DNA from: Neocallimastix lanati (nom. inval.)
Lineage: Eukaryota; Neocallimastigomycota; Neocallimastigomycetes; Neocallimastigales; Neocallimastigaceae
Reading direction: 5' to 3'
Length of the DNA stretch: 40,000 nt
Assembly (NCBI GenBank): GCA_016946835.1
Contig: JACVTC010000131.1
Location: forward strand, 345,001 to 385,000
The position numbers and the translations under genes are program-made. The notes under the pieces are model-generated. The model was not told where the DNA came from and searched no databases. It saw only the letters and a list, made by a program, of their open reading frames with translations. This document shows positions 1 to 12,449 of this stretch, in pieces. Position 1 is the stretch's first letter. Each line of letters starts with the position of its first letter.

Positions 1-208
1 CTTTAAATATTCTTAATGGACCTTTTTTTTTTTAATTAAAAATAATGAAATTATATTTAAAATATACATTTATAAATAATAATAACAATAACAAAATTAA
101 TATATTATATATATAATTATTAAACTTTTATATAAACAGGTATAAATAAAAATAAAAATTATAACAATCAAACAAAACAATCAACTTCAACTTCAAACAT
201 AAAATTTG

Positions 209-246
<38 letters not shown>

Positions 247-1235
247 AATATTAAAAAAATTGCTTTATACTATATATTTTTTTAAATATCGGATCATCAG
301 TTTTACCAAATGAATCTTCACCAAATTGAAGGGCTTCGACTCTTCCTCCTTTTGCTATAATTCTATCATATTCTTCCTTATTGTAGCAATTGTGATCACT
401 AAAATTGAAAATTTTATTTTTTTTAAAAAAAATATATATATAATTTAATTAATTATATTGAAATTTAAAAAATATTTATTCAAAAATAAAAATAAAATAA
501 ATTTAAAAAAAAGAATTATACTTACACTGTCATTTGTTTTGCAATAACATTTCCGTTGTCATCTTCAATACCAATAACTACACGACTGTCACCAACATTA
601 GAAATAATTAACTTATTGTCATGGAATATAGCTATTACGGCAGTAGTACCTGAAATATATGTATCTATTTCTTCATTTTCACATAACATATCAGCCATTT
701 CATCATAAATTTGATTCAATGTAGCTTTTGAATCTTTAATGAAATTATCTTTATATTTGTTAATAAAATCTGGTAAAATTTTCTTTATATATTGTGAAGC
801 TTTTGCACCATCATCACCTTTTTATTAAAATATATATATATATATAATATATTAATAAAAATTTTTAATCTTTATCAAGATTCTTCTTTAAATTTTTTTT
901 TATTAAAAAAAATTTATATATAATATTAAAAAAAATTTTTTTTTTTATAAAGAAAAATTAATATAAAATGTTTACCATGACCATCAAAAACTCCGAATAA
1001 ATAAGAGTCTTTTAAATCAAATAAATTATTAATAATTAAATAGTCATCTTGCTGATATGGTCTTCTTCCACAATCTATTTTTATAAATATATATTATTAA
1101 TATTATTATATTTAACTTTTTTTTTTTTTTTAATATTATTAATATTATATTTGATTAAATATATAAATAAATAAAAAGCTATTCTTTACCGGAACTTGAA
1201 CCATATTTTAAGTTTAATCCTTTATTTTCACTCAT
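1..1235 (-). CDS. PP2C-type Ser/Thr protein phosphatase, 5' part, five exons, continues past the left edge
   Basis: Metal-dependent (PPM/PP2C) protein phosphatase that would remove phosphate from Ser/Thr, probably in the cytosol because no signal peptide is seen. I assembled exons by reading frame and GT..AG borders: 1235-1190, 1074-976, 817-526, 398-307 and 21-1. The introns are 115, 158, 127 and 285 bp, and every junction keeps frame. The joined product starts MSENKG and shows family motifs in order: GRRPYQQDD (18-26), FGVFDGHG (42-49, with the metal-binding Asp46-Gly47), SGTTA (104-108), NVGDSR (122-127) and TVDH (145-148). The last exon begins GPLRIFK, as expected just before the missing C-terminal metal-binding motifs. 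About 183 residues are visible of a catalytic domain usually near 250-300. The start at 1235 is the first ATG before the conserved block. Intron 4 contains a run of about 37 A. Family call is firm, substrate unknown. Confidence 0.9.
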
Positions 1236-1364
1236 TTGCGTGAATATATTATAAAATCAATTGAATTTTGAATAAATATAATAATATAATTTTGTTTTTA
1301 ACAAATTATTTTTTCTTTTAAAGAAAAATATATATATTTTTTTATTATTATGAAAATTTTGGGT

Positions 1365-1395
<31 letters not shown>

Positions 1396-1885
1396 GATTT
1401 TTTTTTTATTACTGTTATTATTGAATTTTTATCAAAAATTATTAATATATTTTATTTAATTATTTTATATTTTTTCCAAAATAAAAAAAAAATAATAATA
1501 AAAATATTTTATTTACAATAAAACACTAAAAAAAAATTGGTTTATTCTAAGAAATAAAAAATATTATATTACTTTATATTAATACTACTATAAAATTATA
1601 AATAAATATAAATTAAAATAGAAGACAAATAAAAATCTTTATTTTATTATCTATTTGAATTAATTTAATTATTTTTATATCAAAAATAGAAAAATATATA
1701 AAAAATATTTTTCCTTAAATAAAAAGTGAATAATATTGTAGTTTGTTTATTTGTTATTTTAAAAAGCGCTGAATATTAAAACTTTGGTTTTAAGAGATGT
1801 TTTTGAATTTTTTGATTTATCGTTTGAGTAATAAGCAATAAAGATAGTATAATAGTTTATCTAAACTTTTAATTATTTTTGATAT

Positions 1886-1916
<31 letters not shown>

Positions 1917-3037
1917 TGATCATAGCTTCTTTTGTATATATTTTTTTTTTATAATTATATATTTAAATAATATTTGAAAATATACATATATTATATGTTG
2001 AGTTTTAACATATGAAGAAAATAATAAAATAAAAAAAATATGTTAGTATATTCTTTTTTTTTTTCCTTTTTCTTTTCTTTTTGACTAAAACTGTTCTTTA
2101 ACAAATAAAAAAAAAAAAAAATTCCTTTTATATTATTATATTTTAGTAAAATATTAAAATGAAATTTTATATTCCTCTATATTCTTATTATATGTGGAAA
2201 TTTCCATATTCTTTAATATATTACTTTTTAAAACATATAATTTTCTATTTATTTAATTTAAATAATAATATTTTAATAATTGTCAAACAAAATATATTAA
2301 CAAAAAATTGAATTAAATAAAAAATAAAATAAAAAATAAAATAAAAGAAATCTTTACTTCTTTAATACTGATAAATCTACTTTCTGGTAATTTTTTTTTT
2401 TTTTTTTTTTAATTATATTATCTTTTATAATATATTTAAACTTTATTTATCGTTATCTTTCTTTAACTTCTTGACTAATTTCCTTTACTTCATTTATATT
2501 GATAAAAAAAAAATTATAAAAAAAAAATCAATAAAACAAAATCCTAATTAAAGAGAAGATAATAATAAGTTTTATTATAATTAAAAAAATATATATATAT
2601 AAAAAGAATTAATATAAAGATAAAAATAAATATAAAATTATAATTATTTTCTATTCTTAATTCTACTCTAAAAATTTTATTACTATTAAAATATAAATAT
2701 ATTATAATATAATAAATATTTATATATAATAAAAAAAATTTTAAATATTACTTTTTATAATTAATAATTAAATAATTAAATAATATTAAAAAATTTTAAT
2801 TAATGTTAATTTTATAGTTTTATGAAGGATTAATAAAATAAAATAATTTATAATAAATATTTAATAGAATTTTTAATTATTATTAATATATAATATACTA
2901 TAATATAAATATATATAATAAAGTATATATATAAATTTTAAAATTTTAATTTAAAAAAATTTTATTATATGAACTTAAAAGGAAAAAAAAAATTAATAAA
3001 AGTTTAATTATTATTAAAATTTAATGATAAAATCAAA

Positions 3038-3068
<31 letters not shown>

Positions 3069-3101
3069 TTGAAAGTATAAATTTATAATTATATATTTAA
3101 A
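1236..3101. other. AT-rich intergenic spacer
   Basis: No open frame or RNA gene that I can support. The sequence is dominated by A/T homopolymers, for example T runs near 1370-1396 and 2393-2410, short (AT)n stretches and a (TTTA)n tract near 1888-1915. The promoter of the phosphatase gene should lie at the left end, but no element stands out from the background. Confidence 0.6.
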
Positions 3102-3164
3102 GTTATTAATGAAGGTATTAATTTTAAAATATAAAAATATAAAATTAATACTTCCATTAATAAC
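3102..3164. repeat. Short inverted repeat (hairpin), 25-bp arms
   Basis: Arms at 3102-3126 and 3140-3164 are reverse complements at 23 of 25 positions, with a 13-base A/T loop. The two differences lie next to each other in the centre of the arm. It could form an RNA hairpin or be a decayed foldback transposon. No function is assigned. Confidence 0.6.
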
Positions 3165-3575
3165 CATTGAAAATATATAAAGGATATTGAATATAAAGAA
3201 AAAAAATTATAAATATCTATAAAAATTCTTTATAATAAATTTATTAAATAGTAATAATATATAGTTTTATGTATATGTAAAACTTTAACACTAACTAAAT
3301 AATATTTAAAATATTAAAAAAAAAACAAAAAAAAAAAAAATATTAAAAAATAAATAAATTATTTGATGGGGAAAAAAATGATACTTTTTTATAATTATTT
3401 TAATTAATTGAAGTTTAAATGTCTTTAATACAATATATAATTGTAATTACTTATAATTTTAAATATAATGATTTAGATAATTAAACAATTAATAATAATA
3501 ATTAATAAAAATTAATATTACTATTAATTAAAATATTTAAAATAATACTAATCAAAATAAAAAGAATAATATTAA

Positions 3576-3619
<44 letters not shown>

Positions 3620-3633
3620 TGAACAATTATAAT

Positions 3634-3666
3634 AATACCAACGAATTACATATAATTCATTGGTAT
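3634..3666. repeat. Short inverted repeat (hairpin), 14-bp arms
   Basis: Arm 3634-3647 (ATACCAACGAATTA) pairs with 3653-3666 at 13 of 14 positions across a 5-base loop. It follows a 30-base A run and lies just beyond the 3' end of the decayed minus-strand frame at 3.8-5.2 kb. Confidence 0.5.
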
Positions 3667-3792
3667 GTACCCCCATTAATGCAATGTTTATTTTCTTTTT
3701 TCAATTCCTAACACTCTGATTTTCACATGTCATAAATTATAGAAATCCTTTCTTGAGTAATCTATATTAATAGTTTATTTGTTCCATCTTAT

Positions 3793-3827
<35 letters not shown>

Positions 3828-3829
3828 AT

Positions 3830-5160
3830 TAATTACTAAAAAATCTCTTTTAATCCTTTATCATGCAAATAAATCAAATAAATATTCTTTAACTTTAATT
3901 CTAGTTCTCTTTTGTCATTCATATCCTTAAATATTTTATTCAATACACTTTTTTAACATTTCATACTCCTATTAGAAAATTCCCTTTATTGAATTCTACC
4001 CATGTGTCTCTATCATACTATTTATAAATCTCTCTTATTTCTCTTTCACTAATTTTCTATACCTTTTTTTTTTTTTAATATAATTTTTATCACATTTGCT
4101 ACTTTCTCTTCACCTTTTTTTTTTTTTTACTTTTTCTAATTTTCCTAATTCTTCTTCAGTACCACTTCTTGCTACCTCCAATTTTCTTATCTCATCCTCA
4201 GGACTCTTCTTTTACTCCTTATGTTCTCTAATAACAGCTATTCTTGAATCATAAAATTTTATAATTTCATTTACATTTTCTATCTTATTCACTAACTCCT
4301 TTGACCAATTTTCCTTATTATATTTTTTTAAAAAATTCTTCTAGTAATTCTTTTGATTCTTCTCCTTCTAATGAACAGTTAATTATCCATATATTCTTTA
4401 TTGAATCCAAACTTTTACTATTTTCATTTAATCTTTTATTTAAATCTATTTTTAAATAATCCTTACAAGTCTTTCTCAATTGTTCTTTCTCATCTTTAAA
4501 TAAAGATTCATATAATTTTTTTTATTAAAATTTTACTGGTTCTATTTCATTAAATTTGTTTATTTTATTTTATTTCATTTTATTTTATTTTTTTTTTGTA
4601 GTAATGTCTATGCTTTTATCTTTTATATATTCTTTCTTCTTCCTTTTTCTAATTTTTCTAATTTTTTCGTTGTTTTATTTATATTTGATTCCACTTCTAA
4701 GTTTTTTTCATTTTTTGTTCTCTTAACTTTTTAATCTTCTTCTTCAGCCTTCAATGTAAACTCATTTACTTTGTCTATTTTGAAGTTTTGTTCTTCCATC
4801 TTAAAAGCATGTTCCACTACTTGCATATTTCTAACCTTTTTTTCCAATTTTCCTCTCAAATCTCCTAATTTTTTTTTTTTTCTTTTTTTGAAAGATAATC
4901 TCCTTGCCCATTTCTAATAGCACTTTTTATAAAATCGTTTAGTATTTCTTTATTTTTCCCTTTAGATGATCCTTCCATCTTTTATTCCATATATGCTTTT
5001 AATTTTCTTGAAAACTTATTAGTCATTTCTTATTGGAGTTCTTCCACAAAACTTTCTCCTAAATTATTTTCAAATATATTAGTATATTGTAATAAGATTT
5101 CATATGATAATAACTTTAATGATCATTTTTTTGGTCTAGGGTTTATACATATAACTTCAT
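3830..5160 (-). pseudogene. Decayed coding sequence for a Lys/Glu-rich, probably coiled-coil protein
   Basis: On the minus strand a protein-like reading runs from about 5158 to about 3830. It includes VICINPRPKK, SFVEELQ, FIKSAIRNGQGDYLSKKEK, LRGKLEKKVRNMQVVEHAF, IWIINCSLEGEESKELLEEF, YDSRIAVIREHKE and SGTEEELGKLEKVKKKK. The composition is Lys/Glu/Leu-rich with heptad-like spacing, so a coiled coil is likely. The first 180 or so codons stay in one frame but carry TGA, TAA and TAG codons. Downstream there are also frame changes at A-runs, for example near 4325-4335. The strand is purine-rich over the whole stretch, unlike the flanking spacer. I do not recognise the family. A retrotransposon ORF1-like coiled-coil protein is one possibility. 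It is not expressed as a full protein in the standard code. Confidence 0.6.
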
Positions 5161-5670
5161 ATAGAAAAATATATAATTATAATTATTTTAATTATAATTA
5201 TTATATTTACTAATTACTTTATATTTAAAAAAAAATATTTTTTAATAAAATTAGTACAATTTTTTATTTTTCAAAAAAAAAAAAAAAAAATATTTTACTT
5301 ATAATACATGAACAAAAATAAAGTTGATAGAGATATACAATAAACAATATATATATATATATATTTTTATAATGTTAAATAGATTACTATATCAATAAAA
5401 TACAAAAGAATACATAATTTACACATATTAAAATTTATATATTTTGTAGAAAAAATTTTATATTAAATTCACTTTCTGTATTTTTTTTTTCTTTAATGAA
5501 AATTATTTAAGTATAATTATGATAACAATCTATTTAAAAAAAATATATATAGATTTTATATTGTTTTTACATTAATAATAAAAAGAGAAAACTTTTTTTT
5601 TTAATATAATATTAAATTCTTTATATATTAATTTATAATTCTAAAATAAAAAGGATTATTAATTTTTTTT
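5161..5670. other. AT-rich spacer
   Basis: Only A/T-rich sequence between the two decayed minus-strand frames. No ORF, repeat unit or RNA signature is visible. Confidence 0.5.
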
Positions 5671-6060
5671 TTAATTTAAACTAGAATCAACAAAAGGGCT
5701 TTCAGTTTCTTCATTTAACGTATCAAACTCTCATTGGATTCTTTGCCATACTGTATCGGCGTCGACGAGAACTTCTCTCTAAGCAAGACTAATATAAAAG
5801 ATATTCCCTATAAGCCTATTTATATGACGGGCTTCTTTTTCAGTGATCTATTGACCGACCATTGAGGGAGGGACAACTATACTAACCCTTTCATAGATCA
5901 TGTGCTCTCTGCACTAGCAATTATATAGTGAGTGAATGAATACTTCGGAGGATGAAAATTGCCCCATATAAATTCAGAAGATAAACACAGGGTCTATTCA
6001 GAAACCTTATTTATGTTAGTTCCGAGTACTAACCACCAGGATGAAGATTAAATAGTTGAT
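5671..6060 (-). pseudogene. Stop-interrupted coding relic in a GC-richer island
   Basis: This patch has clearly more G and C than its surroundings. On the minus strand one frame runs without any frameshift from about 6060 to a TAA at 5671-5673. Protein-like stretches include MGQFSSSEVFIHSLYNC, REHMIYERVSIVVPPSMVGQ, ITEKEARHINRLIGNIFYIS and EFDTLNEETESPFVDSSLN. Eight stop codons interrupt it (two TAA, three TAG, three TGA), several where Gln or Trp would fit the local context. I do not recognise the family, and it shows no clear similarity to the LINE proteins in the window. It looks like a gene or exon end killed mainly by point substitutions. Confidence 0.5.
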
Positions 6061-6652
6061 TTTATTTAGAAAAAGAATCATATAATTTTTTTCTTTTTCT
6101 TTTTTTTTTTTTTTTTTTTTATCATAAAATTTAACACGTGATTTATTAAAAAATAGTTAAATAAATAAATAAATAAATACTTTATTACTATTTATATATT
6201 AATTAAATCATTATTAAATTAATTTATGCATAAAGAATTTTTTAGTTTTATTAAAAACACTTTTATTTATTTCTTAAAATGAATTAACTGTTATTATATT
6301 CTCTTAATTATCAAAATATTAAAACAAAAAAACTTAACAAGATGATAACATAAAAATATAAAGCTGTGCAATAATTATGTAAGAAACCTTTTCTTCCATA
6401 AGTCTTGTTTGAACTATTCTTATATAGACTTAATTTTTTTATATTAATGATTTTTCATTCATGTATTAGATTCATATATTTCTTTAATGTACTAAATTAA
6501 TATAGTAATAATAATGTATAACTAATGTAATATAATATAACATATTACAATAAATTACAATATAACTTGTAATATATATTATGTAGATTGAGTAAAATAA
6601 AATAAATAAAAATGTTAAATTATTATTAATTTATGTTGTATATTTCGGGAGA

Positions 6653-6723
6653 GTTGCATTTCGCAAAGTGGCGTAGTACTGAAATGTTGCATTTAGCCAA
6701 GTTGCATTTCGAAAAGTGGAGTA
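6653..6723. repeat. Direct repeat of a 23-bp GC-richer unit plus a half unit
   Basis: The units at 6653-6675 and 6701-6723 begin GTTGCATTTCG and differ at only two positions. A partial third copy (GTTGCATTTAGCC) lies between them at 6686-6698. A related sequence in the opposite orientation (TTTGGCAAAATGCCCC) follows at about 6794-6809. The arrangement suggests the end of a small repetitive element. No coding frame is seen. Confidence 0.55.
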
Positions 6724-6809
6724 TAAATAAATAAATATTAATTCAAAATATTTTTTTAAACATATATTTATTTATTTATTTAATAATTTTCAATTTGGCA
6801 AAATGCCCC

Positions 6810-9480
6810 ATATATTTCATAAATTAAATATAATCAAGTCAGTTTTAATCTTTTATATATATATTTTAATTCAATATATATTTATATTCATATTACTATT
6901 ATATAATTTAAATTATTTCACTTTATTTTACTCTGCATTTTTATATATTTCATAAAAAAAAAGAAATTATATTTTTTCACGAATTAAATATATTTTTTTA
7001 TTCAGATTTTTATGAAATTTAAAAAAATAAAAAAAAAAAAAAATAAATAAATAAACAAATAAATATATACGAAAAAAGAAAAAATTCAAAACTAACTCGA
7101 TAATATTTTATTTATGAGAAAATACAATATATTTCTTTATTAAATTTTAAAAAAATAATTAAGAATTATATTGTATTTTAAAAATATAATAAAATAAAAT
7201 ATATTACTTAAAATAACATATAACTATCTAACCATCTGATATAACACTTAATTCAAGGAAGTATTATCGGATTTGAGTTATTTAAATTTATTAGACTTTT
7301 ATTAAATTATTTATTTAGTTTTATTATTATAATTACATTCGAGTAAAAATTATTATACTTCATTTGACATTTTAAAACTATCTAAAAACTTTTTTTCAGA
7401 GTTCTCTTTATTAATTGAAAATATTTTATATATTTATACTATTTGATTATAAATATTTATCTTATTAATTGTTCTTGTAATTAAGATAGACTAATTAATG
7501 ACTTTAAGTATTTTAAATATTAATAATTATTATTAATAATTATATAAAGATAAAATTAAAATTAAGATATTATTTTATTTTATTAAGTATAATTAATATT
7601 AAGAAATTAAATCACTTATTATTAAGATAATTATAAAATCATTAGATTTATGACATGACATTAATCTATGTCTTAATAATAAAATTTATTTTATATCAAT
7701 TAAGATTTGAATATTTACATTTAAATAAATGTACAATCAATTACTTTTTTTAATTTTAAAAAAATATATAATAAATTTCCATAATTGAATATAATTTTTT
7801 AATTTTTATTTTTTATTTTTTTTTTTATTTTTAAATTAAAATTAATTTACATTTTTATTAAGATATTATTAATATATATGATTTAATATATAATAAAAAA
7901 AAAAAAAAAGAAAAAAAAATATTATAATGTATTAATAATCCTTATTTTTTTTTATTTTTTTTTATTAAAAAATAATTAAAAATTCATTTAATTGGAATCA
8001 TAATTAATAATGAAGGTTCATGTTATGATTTTCGTTTTATTATATTTATTAATATTAATCATAATTAAAAACATCTTATTTATTATTATTATAAATAAAT
8101 ATAATAATAAAAATAGTAATAATAATTCTAAAAGTTTTATAATAAATTATATTTCATTTTATAAATTAATGATTAAAATCATATTAATTAAAAAAATTTA
8201 ATATTATTTTATAATATATTAAATATATATATATTTTTTTTGTTAATTTAAATTTTTATATAAAATTATATATTTAATATTTTTATATGAAGAATCAATA
8301 TTAACATGACTAATATTTATAAAAATTTAACATTTTTATTTTCTTTTCCTAATAAATTTGAAATGAATTTTTGGTAAATATTTATTTATTAATAATTATT
8401 ATTTTCATCGTACAATATGAAGGTTACGAATCTTTAATTACTTTTCCATATTAATTTGAAATTAAAATTAGGAAAATAATCGTTACTTGCTAATTATTAT
8501 TCATAATTAAATTAATATGAAGATGTCTTTAATTAATTTTTTTTAGATTATTAATTGATAAAGTACGCCTAGGTTCAAGTTCTCTTGTTGGGAGAAGTTT
8601 TATTTAAGTTGTTATTTAATTATAAATTTTATTTATTTATTATTTAAAAATAATTGGAAAATTAATTAATACATGTATTTAATTATTATCTCGAAAATAT
8701 AAAAGAATTATAAAATAAATTTGGCATAAAACTTTGCAAATTATATTTGTAATTCATAATAAACTATTTAATTAATTAATTTTTTAGAATAACTATTAAG
8801 TATTTAAAGTATTTAATTTAAAAGTATAAAATAAAATATAAATATTAAAATAAAATATTCATAAAATAATAATAAAAATATAAATTTATTATAATTAATA
8901 AAATATTAATATAAAATAATATTATTAAAAATAATTAAAAATATAATAAAATAAAATATCAATATAAAAATAATATAAAAATAATAAAAAAGAAATTTAT
9001 AAATTATTTCAATTTTAACATAACATAAAATTTATGTAATAAATTTTATATTTACATTAATTTTTATGCTGTTGCATAATTTTATGTCTTTACATAATTT
9101 TAATTTTATCACGTTATTTTCGATCACGTTTTATTTATATCACGAATTTGCAAATGATTTATTAATTTATTTTTATGTAATTATTAATAAAATAATTTAT
9201 TAATAATTAAAGTTTTTATTTATGTTTTATATCATAATTTTTTAAATTATATGTTTTTATATGAGTCACTTTATTAAATAATAAATATATATATTATTTA
9301 TTTACCAATAATCCATAATAATAAATTATTTCTGAAACAAATTTTAATTATTTAATTTTTTTTTTTTTTTTTTTTTTAATTTTTTTTTCCTTATTATTAT
9401 TATTATTTTTCCCATAATAATTATTGAACTAATTTAGAAAAAAAAAAAAAAATTATTTATATATTATTTTGTTTATTGGC
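6810..9480. other. AT-rich spacer
   Basis: Very A/T-rich DNA without a supportable gene. A 63-codon open frame at 8010-8201 is nearly all Ile/Leu/Asn/Lys/Tyr from A/T-only codons, and I do not accept it. A short GC-richer patch at about 8561-8597 carries a T-arm-like GGTTCAAG but does not fold as a tRNA. Confidence 0.55.
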
Positions 9481-9483
9481 AGA

Positions 9484-10202
9484 GGGAATTAATTTAAATT
9501 ATCTTAATAATCCATATAACTAATATGTAACTATTTCATACTCCAGATATAAATTTTTATTTGGATTAATAAAAAAAAATAATGATTAATTGCATTTAAT
9601 AATTTATAAACCTATATAAAATTTCATAAAAATTATATAGAATAAAACAAAAAACAAAAAACAAAAAACAAAATAAACAGAAAAAAAAAATATTGAATAA
9701 AAAAATCTTTTTTTTTATCTTTATTTGAAACTTTATTTTAAATTTTTTAAAGTATTTTAATACAAATTTTAATCTTTTTTTTATTTTTTTTTTTGTTTAA
9801 AAAAATTTTTTTCAATATAGTTTAATCTATGTTAAAATATGAAAATATATTATTTTTTTTAAAAAATAAAAATAAAAAAATTTAAAAAAATTAAAAAAAA
9901 AAAAATTAAAAAAAGAATATATATTTATATATATAATGATATATTCTTCATCATTATAATATATTAATATCACAATTTATTCAATCTTTGTATTTATATT
10001 TCCACTATTTTATTTTATTTATATTAATTTTATTACACTTTGCTATTTATTTTATTTTATTATATTTTATTGAAAATTTATTAAAATTTTTTTTTTGATT
10101 ATTTTACCTTCAAACGTGGCATTCAGAATATAGGAGTAATTAATTTGGATTATTTTAATAATTACCATGTAACTAATATATGATTATTTTATAGTCAATA
10201 TA
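9484..10202. repeat. Two diverged copies of a roughly 75-bp dispersed repeat
   Basis: Sequence at about 9484-9556 and 10130-10202 can be aligned along its length. Shared blocks are GGA(GTA)ATTAATTT, ATTATTTTAATAAT/ATCTTAATAATCCA and TGTAACTAATAT, followed in each by a TTTCATA/TTTTATA-type block and a GATATA/ATATAGATA end. The copies have small gaps and substitutions. It probably represents an old mobile or duplicated element, not a gene. Confidence 0.4.
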
Positions 10203-10810
10203 TAGATAATATATTTGACTTACTAAAAATATAAAGATTACTAATATTCATAATTTATATAACTTTTAGAAATTTGAAAAATTAATTGTTAAGAGTAAAA
10301 AAAGAATAAATCAATATGGAATATAAAAAATAATTTTTTTATTTTTATTTTTATTTTTACTTTTATCTTTATTTTTTTATTTTTTTATTTTTTTTTTTTT
10401 TTTTGAATATTTATTTATTTATGAATATCTTACAAGATGTAATATTTTTTTTAAATGTTATGATGGTTTTAATTTATGAATATTATTTATTAAACATGAT
10501 TTAATATTATTAATTATATTAATTATAAATAAATAAAAAAAAAAATTAATATAATTAATAAAATTAATATATATATATATATATTATGATTTTTTTTATA
10601 TTTTATATTATTAATAATTTAAAATTATAATTTCAGTTTAATAATATAGAAATATTAATTTTTAAATAAATGAAAAATATATATATATATATTTATATTA
10701 AACAATAACGCATAATGTTTTTGAAAATTAAAAGATTTGATTTTTATCTTTATTACCATTTTATTAAGTATAAAGTTAAATTATTATTTTTTTATTTATT
10801 AAATAATAAT

Positions 10811-10930
10811 AACTAATCAAAAAGTAAAACAGAAAAAATGCAAAAAAGATATTTAATTTTTTATTATTTTTCTTTGTAATAAATGTTTAATATCTATTTA
10901 TATTTTTTCTGTATTACTTTTTGATTAGTT
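10811..10930. repeat. Foldback element with arms of about 43 bp
   Basis: The arm starting at 10811 (AACTAATCAAAAAGTAA) is repeated in reverse complement ending at 10930. After a nearly perfect outer 28 bases the arms diverge by a few substitutions. The whole structure is about 120 bp with a T-rich loop. This is the size and form of a small foldback or MITE remnant, or a long RNA hairpin if transcribed. Confidence 0.6.
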
Positions 10931-11380
10931 TAAAATAATAAAATATTAAATTTTTTTTATAAACGGCATGTTATTAATAAAAAAAATTTTTTTTGTACTA
11001 TAGTAATTTTAATAATTATGAAATATTTGATAATAATTTAATATTTTTTATAAAGTTTTTTTTATTTTATTTTTATTCATTTTATTTTTTTTTTTTTAAT
11101 TATTTTAAAATCAAATATTTTGATAATTAAAATATTTAAATTTTTTTTTATTAAATAAAATAAATTTTTTGTTCCTTTTTTTTTTTAATTTCAACAGTCA
11201 CTAAAGTTTCATATACATTACAATTAGTATTAAGGTAATTTATTCAAATTTAATACAAACCTTTGAAATTCTATAATTAACATAAAAGGCTTATATACAA
11301 TTATTAATACATCAGTAGATATTGCGTTCTCACGATTTACCTAATCTAAAAACGTTAATTGAAAATTAAAATTAAATTAA

Positions 11381-11449
11381 TTGATTGTTAATGGTAAATA
11401 GCAATATTATATTATATTTTTCTTATTGTAATTTACCATTAACAATCAA
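11381..11449. repeat. Perfect 19-bp inverted repeat (hairpin)
   Basis: Arm 11381-11399 (TTGATTGTTAATGGTAAAT) is exactly complementary to 11431-11449, with a 31-base loop. Partial pairing continues into the loop (AGCAATA against TATTGTA). It lies in an otherwise A/T-only spacer. Confidence 0.6.
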
Positions 11450-12413
11450 TCAATTTGAGATATATTTATTAAAATAATAACAATGATAATACTATATTTT
11501 TTTTTATTACTTTAGTAATTATAATATATTAAATATAAATAGATAATAGTATATGTAGTAACTTTAATAAAATTAATTGAACGTTTAGAGTAAAAAAAGG
11601 ATATATATTTTTTATTAAAACTTTTGTTATTATTTCATTAAATCTTTTGTTATTAATAATTTCAAATATTTTAATATGTTAAAGTTACTAATTTCGGTAT
11701 AATAGACATTTTCATTATAAATTAATAAATTATTTAATTTGATTATAAATGAAAAATATTGTATACAAAAATTTTTAAAATTATGCGGTTGTTTTTTTTT
11801 TTTTTGTAACTATTTTTATGATTTCCAATATTATTTCTATTTTTTTTTTAAAGTTTAAGAGAATATAATATAGTTTTAATTGAATTTAAATTAGAATAAA
11901 TTTTGTTTAAATTAAATTAATTACGGTAATATAAAAAAATATATTATTTAATAAATTATTTAATTTTGTATATGTATTGTTCAATATATATATATTTTTT
12001 TCTTATTTTTATTTTAATGTTATACATAATTAATGCCCAAAATTAAAATTGTAGATATTGTTTTAAATAAAAGGTTTATTTATTGTTAATACTTTTTTTT
12101 TTTTTTTTTTTTTTTGGTTTTATTATTATTATGAAAAAATTAAAATTTCCATAATTACTTATAAAAATTATAAAATAAATTAAAAGGATAAATTTTTTAA
12201 AAGTATATTAAAATGTATAACTTTATCCTATATGGACAACAAAAATAATAATTTTTTTCTTTACTTTTTCTTTAATAAATTAAATTATTGATAATCTTCA
12301 ATTAATAAATTAAAAAATTATATACATTGTTTAAATTATTTATTAATACCGCATATATATATACATTTTATATTAATTTTAATTTAACTATATAAAATAT
12401 TGTAAAAAAAAAG

Positions 12414-12449
<36 letters not shown>

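Noticed and set aside
3830-6060. Alternative genetic code (TAA/TAG as Gln, TGA as Trp), for example from a rumen ciliate
   Set aside because: All three stop codons are read through in these relics, frameshifts occur too, and the intact genes in the window use the standard code. Decay is the simpler reading.
8010-8201. 63-codon plus-strand open frame resembling a membrane protein
   Set aside because: The composition is only Ile/Leu/Asn/Lys/Ser/Tyr from A/T codons, as expected from base composition. No motif and no support.
8561-8600. T-arm-like GGTTCAAG suggesting a tRNA
   Set aside because: The flanking bases do not form the five-base T stem, and no anticodon or acceptor stem can be drawn on either strand.
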